The position numbers were made by a program, and so were the translations under genes. Positions 1-6,410 of a DNA stretch of 46,551 nt are shown here, one piece after another. The stretch's first letter is position 1. Each line of letters opens with the position of its first letter. Location: positions 1-46,551 of the forward strand of contig JAEZJJ010000001.1 in NCBI GenBank assembly GCA_023436395.1, given 5' to 3'. The notes below the pieces were generated by a model, which had not been told where the DNA came from, ran no database searches, and saw nothing but the letters and a program-made list of their open reading frames with translations. This DNA comes from Bacillota bacterium (lineage in GTDB: Bacteria; Bacillota; Clostridia; Lachnospirales; Cellulosilyticaceae).

Positions 1-54
<54 letters not shown>

Positions 55-168
55 TGAAGTTTGTCCGTGTAGCATCTCTGCTACTGACTATTTTACTTAG
101 TACAAATGTACTGATTCTCATCTCTTAATAGAGACGTAATGAATCGACTGGTTTATAGTTACTATTTT

Positions 169-178
169 GTTTTCAAAG
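169..178 (-). promoter_or_regulatory. rRNA leader boxA-like antitermination site
   Basis: On the minus strand the 16S leader contains CTTTGAAAAC, the block common in Firmicutes pre-rRNA leaders and used by the Nus antitermination complex. It lies between the rrn promoter and the 16S start. The assignment rests on motif and position only. Confidence 0.55.
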
Positions 179-249
179 TTCATGTAGTTATTGACTATCA
201 AGACCTTAAGTCTTTTTAGTCTGTGCCGTTTATCAGCGACGACTTATTT

Positions 250-278
250 AGAATAACACTATAGCTTACATAAGTCAA
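250..278 (-). promoter_or_regulatory. rrn operon promoter
   Basis: Minus-strand TTGACT (273-278) and TATTCT (250-255) are separated by exactly 17 bases and point toward the 16S gene about 200 bases downstream. The interval 55-386 holds only this promoter, the leader and AT-rich flank; no gene is visible in it. Most rrn operons have tandem promoters, but I could not define a second one. Confidence 0.7.
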
Positions 279-386
279 CACTTTTTTAGAACTTTTTTCG
301 AGTTTTTTTATCAGACGATTTCCAGTTCCGAATTTTAAAGGTCTTTTTATCATCTACATGCTATAAAATAAGCAATCCATTAAACA

Positions 387-1514
387 TTAAAAACTATGTT
401 GTCTTTTATACGCTACATACTCTTCCAAACTCATTTCCTTTGTATTCCCCACGTACTCAAGGACACTTTTATCAGTCAGTTTCCACTGCTCTATATAAAA
501 TTTAAAGGTATCCGCATTGTCATAAATAGCTGTTTCAAATGTATCACTATCTGCCTGTACAAAGAAAGGTTTCCTTGTCCCACATGTAAATCCTTCAGGT
601 AACATTTCTGAATTCCCCTTTGCTTTAAATATCATATTTTCCATACTGCCATTTTTAATCTGATATAATGTTATTCTAGAACCTTGAGAACCATCAACTT
701 CGCTAATCATCAGAAAATCTCTTTTTGCATTATAGTTATTATTAATAATTCGTATAAGTTCTCTGGAGATGTTTAATGTCTTATTTCCAACTGTAAAGGT
801 TTTAAAGTAATTACTGTTTTTAGCTTTGTAAGCTATCTTCATATTTCCACTAAGTACTGCTTCTCCTTCAAGAGCTCCAACCCATGTCTTTTCATTTGAT
901 ACTGTTTCTTTTTTGGCATCTTCTGAGAAAAGATAAACTTCATATTTACTGCCATTAGCATCTCTCATTTGACCCTGAAAATAGCTTATAGCTTTTATAT
1001 TTTGCAGTGCTTTGCTGCATTTATCTTTTTGTTCTATCATAGCATTTTGAGCTTGTTTATAGTTACTATCTTCCAAAATTACTTTTTGAAATGAAAGTAT
1101 AGCCTTCTCATACTCTCCTTGCTTTGAGAACTTCTCACCTTCCAAATAATCTGTCTTAGACTGCTTTAATTTATCCAACATGACTTTTCTTTCTTTTACA
1201 ACTCTATGATTAATATTCATTTTTAAAAACTGTTCCAGCTGTCTATTCCCCTCATCGTACTTACTGCTGCCCCCATTATAATTACTAATTATTACTCGAG
1301 TATGCTGTTCAACAATAGAAGCTGCTGCCGTTTCACTTTTTGTTCCTTTGATATGTGTTAAGTATATTTTTGCAGCTTTTTCATATTGCTGCTTTTCAAC
1401 AGCTTTTCCAAAATCTACGATATAACTTTTGTTTATCACACCTGCAGTTATTAATAAAAAAACAATGCTGAATGCAACAACACCCCAAAAATGCATCTTA
1501 AATTTCATCTTCAT
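387..1514 (-). CDS. membrane-anchored protein with TPR-like segment, function unknown
   Basis: This 375-residue protein is not a family I recognise. Residues about 8-28 form one hydrophobic segment, consistent with an N-terminal anchor and an outward-facing remainder. Residues 30-60 and 120-170 look like alpha-helical repeat units (for example FSKQGEYEKAILSFQKVILE, a TPR-like signature). The C-terminal half (about 175-375) is mixed beta/alpha without a recognised motif. The start is supported by a GAGGAGG element just upstream. The gene stands alone, ending about 110 bases upstream of the rrn promoter and pointing the same way. An extracytoplasmic scaffold or stress-related role is possible but is a guess. 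Confidence 0.6.
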   Translation of the reverse strand: MKMKFKMHFWGVVAFSIVFLLITAGVINKSYIVDFGKAVEKQQYEKAAKIYLTHIKGTKSETAAASIVEQHTRVIISNYNGGSSKYDEGNRQLEQFLKMNINHRVVKERKVMLDKLKQSKTDYLEGEKFSKQGEYEKAILSFQKVILEDSNYKQAQNAMIEQKDKCSKALQNIKAISYFQGQMRDANGSKYEVYLFSEDAKKETVSNEKTWVGALEGEAVLSGNMKIAYKAKNSNYFKTFTVGNKTLNISRELIRIINNNYNAKRDFLMISEVDGSQGSRITLYQIKNGSMENMIFKAKGNSEMLPEGFTCGTRKPFFVQADSDTFETAIYDNADTFKFYIEQWKLTDKSVLEYVGNTKEMSLEEYVAYKRQHSF

Positions 1515-1636
1515 CCTCTTGCCTCCTCTTCTTTACAATGTTTAATGATTTGACTCTATTATTTCTTTAGCTGTAACATACTGATTAATAAATATGGTTC
1601 AGCTTTTTTCATTAGGATGTGAATAGAAAGTAATAA

Positions 1637-1819
1637 TTCTCAGAAGGTGTAAATATAATAGGGGCAACTGAAATTACTAAAAAGTTCGAAACAGTTTGTG
1701 ATGTACATCCAGCTCAGCAGCCTATTATAGGCATTGAAAAAGAAGAATTTATAGAGTATCTTCTAAATCATACTCAGGTAAGATTTAATCACACCTTTTT
1801 TTATATAAAGTACTTATAA
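1637..1819 (+). pseudogene. possible gene remnant, start-less reading frame
   Basis: The plus strand stays open for about 60 codons with protein-like composition, including the segment CDVHPAQQPIIGIEKEEFIE, but has no ATG, GTG or TTG start and no ribosome binding site. It sits in the 409-base gap between two minus-strand genes. It may be the decayed tail of a lost gene, or chance. The rest of the gap holds the promoter region of the 387-1514 gene and a minus-strand terminator. Confidence 0.3.
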
Positions 1820-1833
1820 AGTACTATTAAAGG

Positions 1834-1871
1834 AAAAAAGAATAGAGTTCCTTTTTGAAAACCCTATTCTT
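1834..1871 (-). terminator. terminator of the rubrerythrin-acetyltransferase unit
   Basis: On the minus strand the inverted arms AAGAATAG and CTATTCTT (1864-1871 and 1838-1845) enclose a short loop and are followed by a run of Ts. It lies about 50 bases after the acetyltransferase stop codon. Confidence 0.7.
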
Positions 1872-1923
1872 AAATCAAATAGCTATTTATTAGGTTTAAG
1901 CTTTACTCATAGCTCTTGATAAA

Positions 1924-2472
1924 CTAAATTTTCTTTCTACCTTCTTGTTTTATAAAAGAATTATAAAGGATGTTTTGAATAGAGTTTTCTATGGTTTTGA
2001 TGTATTTAAACCCACATTTCTGAACAACTCTTGCCGACTGTGCATTGCTGTCAGAATGTCGTACAAGGATAAAATCCAAGTTTTCTACTTCAAATAAATA
2101 TGGAATGACACCCTTTACTGCTTCTGGCATAATACCCTGTCCCCAGAAATCTTTTGACAGTACATAACCAATTTCTCTTCCTTGTAAGGCATTAAATTCA
2201 GGATAATTTTCTTCGTTATAACACTCTATCCCCAAAGAACCAATTACCTTGCCTCTATATTCAATGGCAAAAGTTTTCTTACCTTCAATAAATATATCAA
2301 GTATCCTCTTTGATTCTTCAATGTTTTTATGTGGTGTCCAACCTGCTAATTGCCCTACTCCATCTACTTTGGCATATTCGTAGAAATCATTTAAATCAGT
2401 CTCTTTCCAAGGACGCAATATCAAGCGCTCAGTTTTCAAAATCACATCGGTAATATTAATGATTTTATTCAT
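1924..2472 (-). CDS. GNAT-family N-acetyltransferase (RimJ/RimL type)
   Basis: A single GNAT domain transfers acetyl from acetyl-CoA to an amine or a protein N-terminus. The opening TERLILRPWKETDLNDFYEY is the RimJ/RimL hallmark. The central WGQGIMPEAVKGVIPYLF carries the acetyl-CoA-binding helix, and SARVVQKCGFKYI is the usual C-terminal motif. I start it at the internal Met (base 2472) because AGAGGA precedes it at good spacing, giving 182 residues; an upstream ATG at 2505 would add 11. It follows the rubrerythrin gene by 49 bases on the same strand, so the two are probably co-transcribed. The substrate is unknown. Confidence 0.85.
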   Translation of the reverse strand: MNKIINITDVILKTERLILRPWKETDLNDFYEYAKVDGVGQLAGWTPHKNIEESKRILDIFIEGKKTFAIEYRGKVIGSLGIECYNEENYPEFNALQGREIGYVLSKDFWGQGIMPEAVKGVIPYLFEVENLDFILVRHSDSNAQSARVVQKCGFKYIKTIENSIQNILYNSFIKQEGRKKI

Positions 2473-2521
2473 AGTGTTTCCTCTTTCAAATATACCCAAA
2501 TTCATCCCCTATAAATATGCA

Positions 2522-3115
2522 TTAGTATGTTTCTACAAACACTTCGAAATATGATTGTGGATGAATGCACGCAGGGCATACTTCTGGTGCTTCTGATCCT
2601 TCATGTATGTACCCACAATTACCACACTTCCAAAGTACTACTTCTTCTTTTTTAAATACTGTTCCACTTGCAATATTATTTGCTAATTTATTAAATCTAG
2701 CTTCATGCCTTTGTTCTGCACGAGAAATCATTCTAAAGGCAGCTGCAATCTCAGGGAAGCCTTCTTCTTCGGCTACAACTGCAAATGCTGGATATAATTC
2801 AGACCATTCTTCATTCTCACCACTTGCTGCTGCTCTTAGATTATCTAATGTTGTTCCCTGTGCTACTGGATACATAGCATTGACTTCTAGCATTGTAGGC
2901 AATTCATCTTTTAGCCCCTCTAATAAGAACTTGTAAAATTTTTTTCCATGTTCTTTTTCATTATCTGCAGTTTCAATAAAGATGTTCTTGATTTGTTTGT
3001 ATCCTTCTTTATCTGCTACAGAAGCATAAAAAGTGTACCTATTTCGCGCTTGTGACTCACCAGCAAATGCATTCAGTAAATTTTGTGCTGTTTTTGTTCC
3101 TTTTAAACTTTTCAT
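2522..3115 (-). CDS. rbr: rubrerythrin
   Basis: This non-haem diiron peroxidase reduces hydrogen peroxide in the cytoplasm of anaerobes, using electrons from rubredoxin-type donors. The N-terminal four-helix ferritin-like domain (about 1-145) contains the iron ligands in AGESQARNRYTFYA, DNEKEHGKKF, EEEGFPEIAAAFRMI and AEQRHEARF. The C-terminal rubredoxin-like domain carries WKCGNCGYIHEG and CPAC, which supply four cysteines for one iron. The length (197) is typical. It diverges from superoxide reductase across a 213-base spacer, which fits coordinated oxygen defence: the reductase makes peroxide and rubrerythrin removes it. Confidence 0.95.
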   Translation of the reverse strand: MKSLKGTKTAQNLLNAFAGESQARNRYTFYASVADKEGYKQIKNIFIETADNEKEHGKKFYKFLLEGLKDELPTMLEVNAMYPVAQGTTLDNLRAAASGENEEWSELYPAFAVVAEEEGFPEIAAAFRMISRAEQRHEARFNKLANNIASGTVFKKEEVVLWKCGNCGYIHEGSEAPEVCPACIHPQSYFEVFVETY

Positions 3116-3211
3116 CTCACTACACTCCTTTTCTCATTTCCCAGTAATTTATACACTTGTATGTGTAAACTAATACTTCCATAAACTATAATAGCTTATG
3201 TCTACTATAAA

Positions 3212-3240
3212 ATTATACAATACAATAATAATAATTTCAA
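3212..3240 (-). promoter_or_regulatory. promoter of rubrerythrin
   Basis: Minus-strand TTGAAA (3235-3240) and TATAAT (3212-3217) have a 17-base spacer and point at the rubrerythrin start about 100 bases away. The AT-rich spacer and the neighbouring plus-strand TATAATTATATATAAT (3278-3293) resemble PerR-type operators but do not match the consensus well. Confidence 0.6.
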
Positions 3241-3328
3241 ATTTTGTTTAAAGTATTTATTTATTTTATTTTTTATGTATAATTATATATAATACTAATA
3301 TTTTTATTAGACATAGGGAGGTAATATT

Positions 3329-3715
3329 ATGAAAGATGAATTGCTATTTTACATTTGTCCTGTTTGCGGAAATTTAGTGGAGGTAATACATAGTTCTCGT
3401 GTACCTATGGTATGTTGTGGTTCTCCAATGAAAGTACTTACTGCTAATACCAAAGAAGCTGCTACAGAGAAACATATTCCTGTATTTACCCTAGATGGTA
3501 CTACATTGACTGTAAACGTAGGAAGTATAGCTCATCCTATGACCCCTGAGCACTATATTGAATGGATTTATGTTAATACTTCAAAAGGGGCTATGCGTCA
3601 GTCTTTAACTCCTTCAGATGAACCTTGTGCTACTTTTTCCTTAATGCCTGATACAAAGATTCTAGAAGTATATGCTTATTGTAATCTCCATGGTTTATGG
3701 AAAACTGAGTTATAA
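3329..3715 (+). CDS. dfx: desulfoferrodoxin (superoxide reductase)
   Basis: This enzyme reduces superoxide to hydrogen peroxide without producing oxygen, a key protection for obligate anaerobes. It has two iron sites. An N-terminal desulforedoxin centre uses C10, C13, C29 and C30 (ICPVCGN and VCCGSP). The catalytic centre uses H49, H69, H75, C118 and H121 (EKHIPV, GSIAHPM, HYIEWIYV, YCNLHGLW). All ligands are present and the 128-residue length is normal for the two-iron class. GGGAGGT just upstream sets the start. It pairs functionally with the divergent rubrerythrin and with thioredoxin reductase downstream. Confidence 0.96.
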   Translation: MKDELLFYICPVCGNLVEVIHSSRVPMVCCGSPMKVLTANTKEAATEKHIPVFTLDGTTLTVNVGSIAHPMTPEHYIEWIYVNTSKGAMRQSLTPSDEPCATFSLMPDTKILEVYAYCNLHGLWKTEL

Positions 3716-3748
3716 AACTTTATTTACACCTATATCAATCCTTTACAG

Positions 3749-3786
3749 AGCACTAAGTATTTCTCTATTCTAAAATACTTGGTGCT
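3749..3786 (+). terminator. terminator after superoxide reductase
   Basis: A 14-base stem pairs AGCACTAAGTATTT with AAATACTTGGTGCT with one mismatch. The following T-rich stretch is interrupted by Cs, so termination may be partial. Confidence 0.55.
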
Positions 3787-3857
3787 CTTCTTCCTATGTT
3801 TTTACTTATTCTAGTTTTTCTACTCACCCAGTACCAATAATAGGAAAAAATCATACA

Positions 3858-3900
3858 CTATACTATCAAACAATAATTATTATCTGTTTTGATAGTATAG
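3858..3900. promoter_or_regulatory. perfect 13-base inverted repeat upstream of trxB
   Basis: The arms CTATACTATCAAA (3858-3870) and TTTGATAGTATAG (3888-3900) are exact reverse complements around a 17-base centre. That centre itself contains the palindrome AATAATTATT. It ends 40 bases before the trxB start and is not followed by a T-run, so an operator or an mRNA leader hairpin is more likely than a terminator. The inner palindrome recalls PerR/Fur-family boxes, but the match is weak. Confidence 0.5.
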
Positions 3901-3940
3901 GCTATGATTGAATTCACCCATTATTAAGGAGGGTAAATAT

Positions 3941-4858
3941 ATGATAAAAGACATTATTATTATAGGCGGCGGTCCATCAGGTCTGACAGCCGCTTTATAT
4001 GCTGGAAGAGGGCGTTTAGACGCTTTGCTTATAGAAAAGACTTTTCATGGTGGTCAAATGATTACTACTAATGAAGTCGATAACTATCCTGGTGTATTAG
4101 AAACTACAGGAACAGATTTAGCAAATACCATGTACGAGCAAGTTACTCGTTTTGGCACTGAAATTACTTTTAATGAAGTCATTGATTTACAACTTATAGG
4201 TCCTATAAAGAAGGTAGTTACTACTCATCAAACTTATGAAGCTAAAACCATCATTATCTCTACAGGTGCTACCCCAAGAAATTTAGGTCTTTCTAATGAA
4301 GAAAACTTACGCGGCCGTGGTGTTTCCTACTGTGCTATTTGTGATGGCGGTTTCTACCGTGACCAAGTTGTTGCTGTTGTAGGTGGGGGAGATACTGCTG
4401 TAGAAGATGCTCTCTATCTATCACGTATTGCAAAAAAAGTTTATTTGATTCATCGCCGCGATAGTTTAAGAGCTAATCAAACTAGCCAAAATCAACTTTT
4501 TAATACACCTAATATCTCTGTTATATGGGATAGCATCATAACTGAACTACACCAAGATAAAAGACTAACTGGCATTACAGTTTCTAATATTAAAGAAGGT
4601 ACTACTACTGATCTAGTCATCGCTGGTTTATTTGTAGCTGTTGGTAGCAACCCTGCTACTGACTTAGTTAAAGGACAACTAAACTTAGATGCCGAGGGAT
4701 ATATTTTAACTGATGAAGATTGCGCTACTAGTGAACCTGGTGTTTTTGCTATAGGTGATGTCCGTCATAAAGCATTAAGACAAATTATAACAGCAGCCGC
4801 TGATGGTGCTATTGGTATTTATAGTGCCGAAAAATATCTAATGGATAACAAAAACTAA
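3941..4858 (+). CDS. trxB: thioredoxin-disulfide reductase
   Basis: This cytoplasmic flavoenzyme transfers electrons from NAD(P)H through FAD to thioredoxin. The FAD-binding GGGPSG lies at residues 9-14. The redox-active pair is CAIC (C131 and C134); the usual sequence is CATC, but both cysteines are kept. The nucleotide-binding segment is VVGGGDTAVEDALYL, and the C-terminal FAD site AIGDVRHKALRQIITAAADG is complete. I start it at ATG 3941, which follows AAGGAGGG, and not at an upstream TTG; this gives 305 residues, normal for the family. No thioredoxin gene is adjacent. The upstream 13-base inverted repeat may control it. Confidence 0.95.
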   Translation: MIKDIIIIGGGPSGLTAALYAGRGRLDALLIEKTFHGGQMITTNEVDNYPGVLETTGTDLANTMYEQVTRFGTEITFNEVIDLQLIGPIKKVVTTHQTYEAKTIIISTGATPRNLGLSNEENLRGRGVSYCAICDGGFYRDQVVAVVGGGDTAVEDALYLSRIAKKVYLIHRRDSLRANQTSQNQLFNTPNISVIWDSIITELHQDKRLTGITVSNIKEGTTTDLVIAGLFVAVGSNPATDLVKGQLNLDAEGYILTDEDCATSEPGVFAIGDVRHKALRQIITAAADGAIGIYSAEKYLMDNKN

Positions 4859-4876
4859 TCATTCTATAAAGCTTAA

Positions 4877-4912
4877 AGACTCGCAGTCTATTTTTAATTA
4901 GCCTGCGAGTCT
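4877..4912 (+). terminator. terminator of trxB
   Basis: AGACTCGCAG (4877-4886) pairs perfectly with CTGCGAGTCT (4903-4912) and is followed by GTTTTTA. It lies between the convergent trxB and cyclophilin genes, almost touching the latter's stop codon. Confidence 0.8.
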
Positions 4913-4916
4913 GTTT

Positions 4917-5621
4917 TTATTCTTTATTCATTTTTACTACTTCTGGTACTGCTACTCCATTTGTTTCTACACGGATACTTTCTATTACTACATCTGTTAA
5001 AGGTTTATCTCTACCATCTGTTTCTACATTTCCTATTTTTTCTATTATATCTAATCCTTCTGTTACCTTTCCAAAAGCTGCATACTCCCCATCTAAACTA
5101 GGTGTATCAGCTGTCATAATGAAGAATTGACTTCCTGCAGAGTTAGGATCCTGAGTTCTTGCCGTTGAAATAACACCTTTAGTGTGTAATAAAGTATTTG
5201 CTGTATAACCATTATTGGCAAATTCCCCAGCAATACTATAACCTGGTCCACCACTTCCCATTCCATCTGGATCTCCACCTTGAATCATAAAGTTTGGAAT
5301 AATACGGTGGAAAATAAGTCCATCATAGAATCCAGAATTTGCAAGAGTAATAAAGTTATTAACTGTATTAGGTGCCATGTCTGGGTACAGTTCTAATGTA
5401 ACTGTTCCATAATCTTTTACTTTTAAGGTTACAATAGGTGTTGTTTGTATCGCCTGTACTTCAGATGGTGTAGCTGTTTCAGTCATTACAGGATCATTCG
5501 TATTAGGAACTTCCTCTTTATTGCTTTCTACTTTATTACACCCTCCAAGTAACATAAAAGCTGTCATTAATAATATCAGCCCCATGACTTTCTTTAAATG
5601 TCTTATTTTAAATATGCGCAT
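4917..5621 (-). CDS. cyclophilin-type peptidyl-prolyl isomerase, lipoprotein
   Basis: This enzyme catalyses cis-trans isomerisation of proline peptide bonds, probably helping exported proteins fold on the outer face of the membrane. The N-terminus has a basic start, a hydrophobic stretch and the lipobox LLGGC, so it should be lipid-anchored after cleavage. A linker (about 30-60) leads to a cyclophilin domain with LYPDMAPNTVNNFITLA, FYDGLIFHRIIPNFMIQGGD and AGSQFFIM. These include the catalytic Arg and the Phe/Gln of the active site. A GAGGAG element precedes the start. It lies 48 bases after the YczE-like gene on the same strand and may share its transcript. Confidence 0.92.
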   Translation of the reverse strand: MRIFKIRHLKKVMGLILLMTAFMLLGGCNKVESNKEEVPNTNDPVMTETATPSEVQAIQTTPIVTLKVKDYGTVTLELYPDMAPNTVNNFITLANSGFYDGLIFHRIIPNFMIQGGDPDGMGSGGPGYSIAGEFANNGYTANTLLHTKGVISTARTQDPNSAGSQFFIMTADTPSLDGEYAAFGKVTEGLDIIEKIGNVETDGRDKPLTDVVIESIRVETNGVAVPEVVKMNKE

Positions 5622-5669
5622 AATCTACTCCTCTTCTTTAGTTTTAACAACTACCATTTTATTCCTCAT

Positions 5670-6368
5670 TTATTTCTTTTTCAATCCATATTTCTGAATT
5701 TTTATACCAACTGGCTTTGTTTCTATTTGTAAAATACCCATTTTTAATAATATAGGTTTTAACCCCTTTATATAAATCTGTAATATTGGCCCAAAAAGTA
5801 ACATAATACAGATGGTTCCCATACCAATAGGACCTCTTACTAACCATGCACTTATCACAAACAGTCCTTCTAATAGAATTCTGCTATTTTGAATTGAAAA
5901 CCCATATCTTTGTCTAATAGCCAGCATTAAATAGTCTACAGAGCTTGTAGATATATTCATTAAAATATATAAGGCACTCCCTAAAGGTGCAACGAATAAA
6001 CCGATTAAAAACATTAAACCCTTTTGACTTGGTAACATAGGAGGTGTTAACCTATTAAAAATAAGCCATCCCCATACATCAAATATTATGCCATAGAAAA
6101 TAGAAGTGATAATAGGCTTCCACTCTAAACTACGCTTTTTTAAAATACCACCTATCAGAATAAGTGTAATACTAATTAAATTCATTACCATCCCTACACT
6201 AAGACCTAAGATTCTTCCAAGCCCTACTGCTAAGGCATCTATTCCCCCAGTTCCTATATCAGATAGTAATAATAGTCTTGCTCCAAGTCCTAACGTGCTT
6301 AAACCTACTACAAAGAGAATGATTCTAGCTAATGACTTTTTCTTCATGATCATACTCCGTTTCATCAT
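5670..6368 (-). CDS. YczE/YitT-type integral membrane protein
   Basis: The protein has 232 residues and about five or six predicted membrane segments, for example IILFVVGLSTLGLGARLLLL and GLFVAPLGSALYILMNI. The glycine-rich motif SDIGTGGIDALAVGLGRI after the first helix and the later STSSVDYLMLAIRQRYG are characteristic of the YczE/YyaS family, whose members are poorly characterised. Three closely spaced Mets make the start uncertain: the first (6368) or the one about 18 bases in, preceded by CGGAG. It lies 42 bases after the GH9 gene with no terminator between, so read-through from the cellulase transcript is possible. Confidence 0.75.
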   Translation of the reverse strand: MMKRSMIMKKKSLARIILFVVGLSTLGLGARLLLLSDIGTGGIDALAVGLGRILGLSVGMVMNLISITLILIGGILKKRSLEWKPIITSIFYGIIFDVWGWLIFNRLTPPMLPSQKGLMFLIGLFVAPLGSALYILMNISTSSVDYLMLAIRQRYGFSIQNSRILLEGLFVISAWLVRGPIGMGTICIMLLFGPILQIYIKGLKPILLKMGILQIETKPVGIKIQKYGLKKK

Positions 6369-6410
6369 ATCATTCTCTTGTATTTTACGGAGAAACCTTA
6401 TTTCTATTCG

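Noticed and set aside
3278..3293. TATAATTATATATAAT before superoxide reductase, considered as a PerR box.
   Set aside because: It differs from the PerR consensus in spacing and may simply be overlapping -10 elements in AT-rich DNA.
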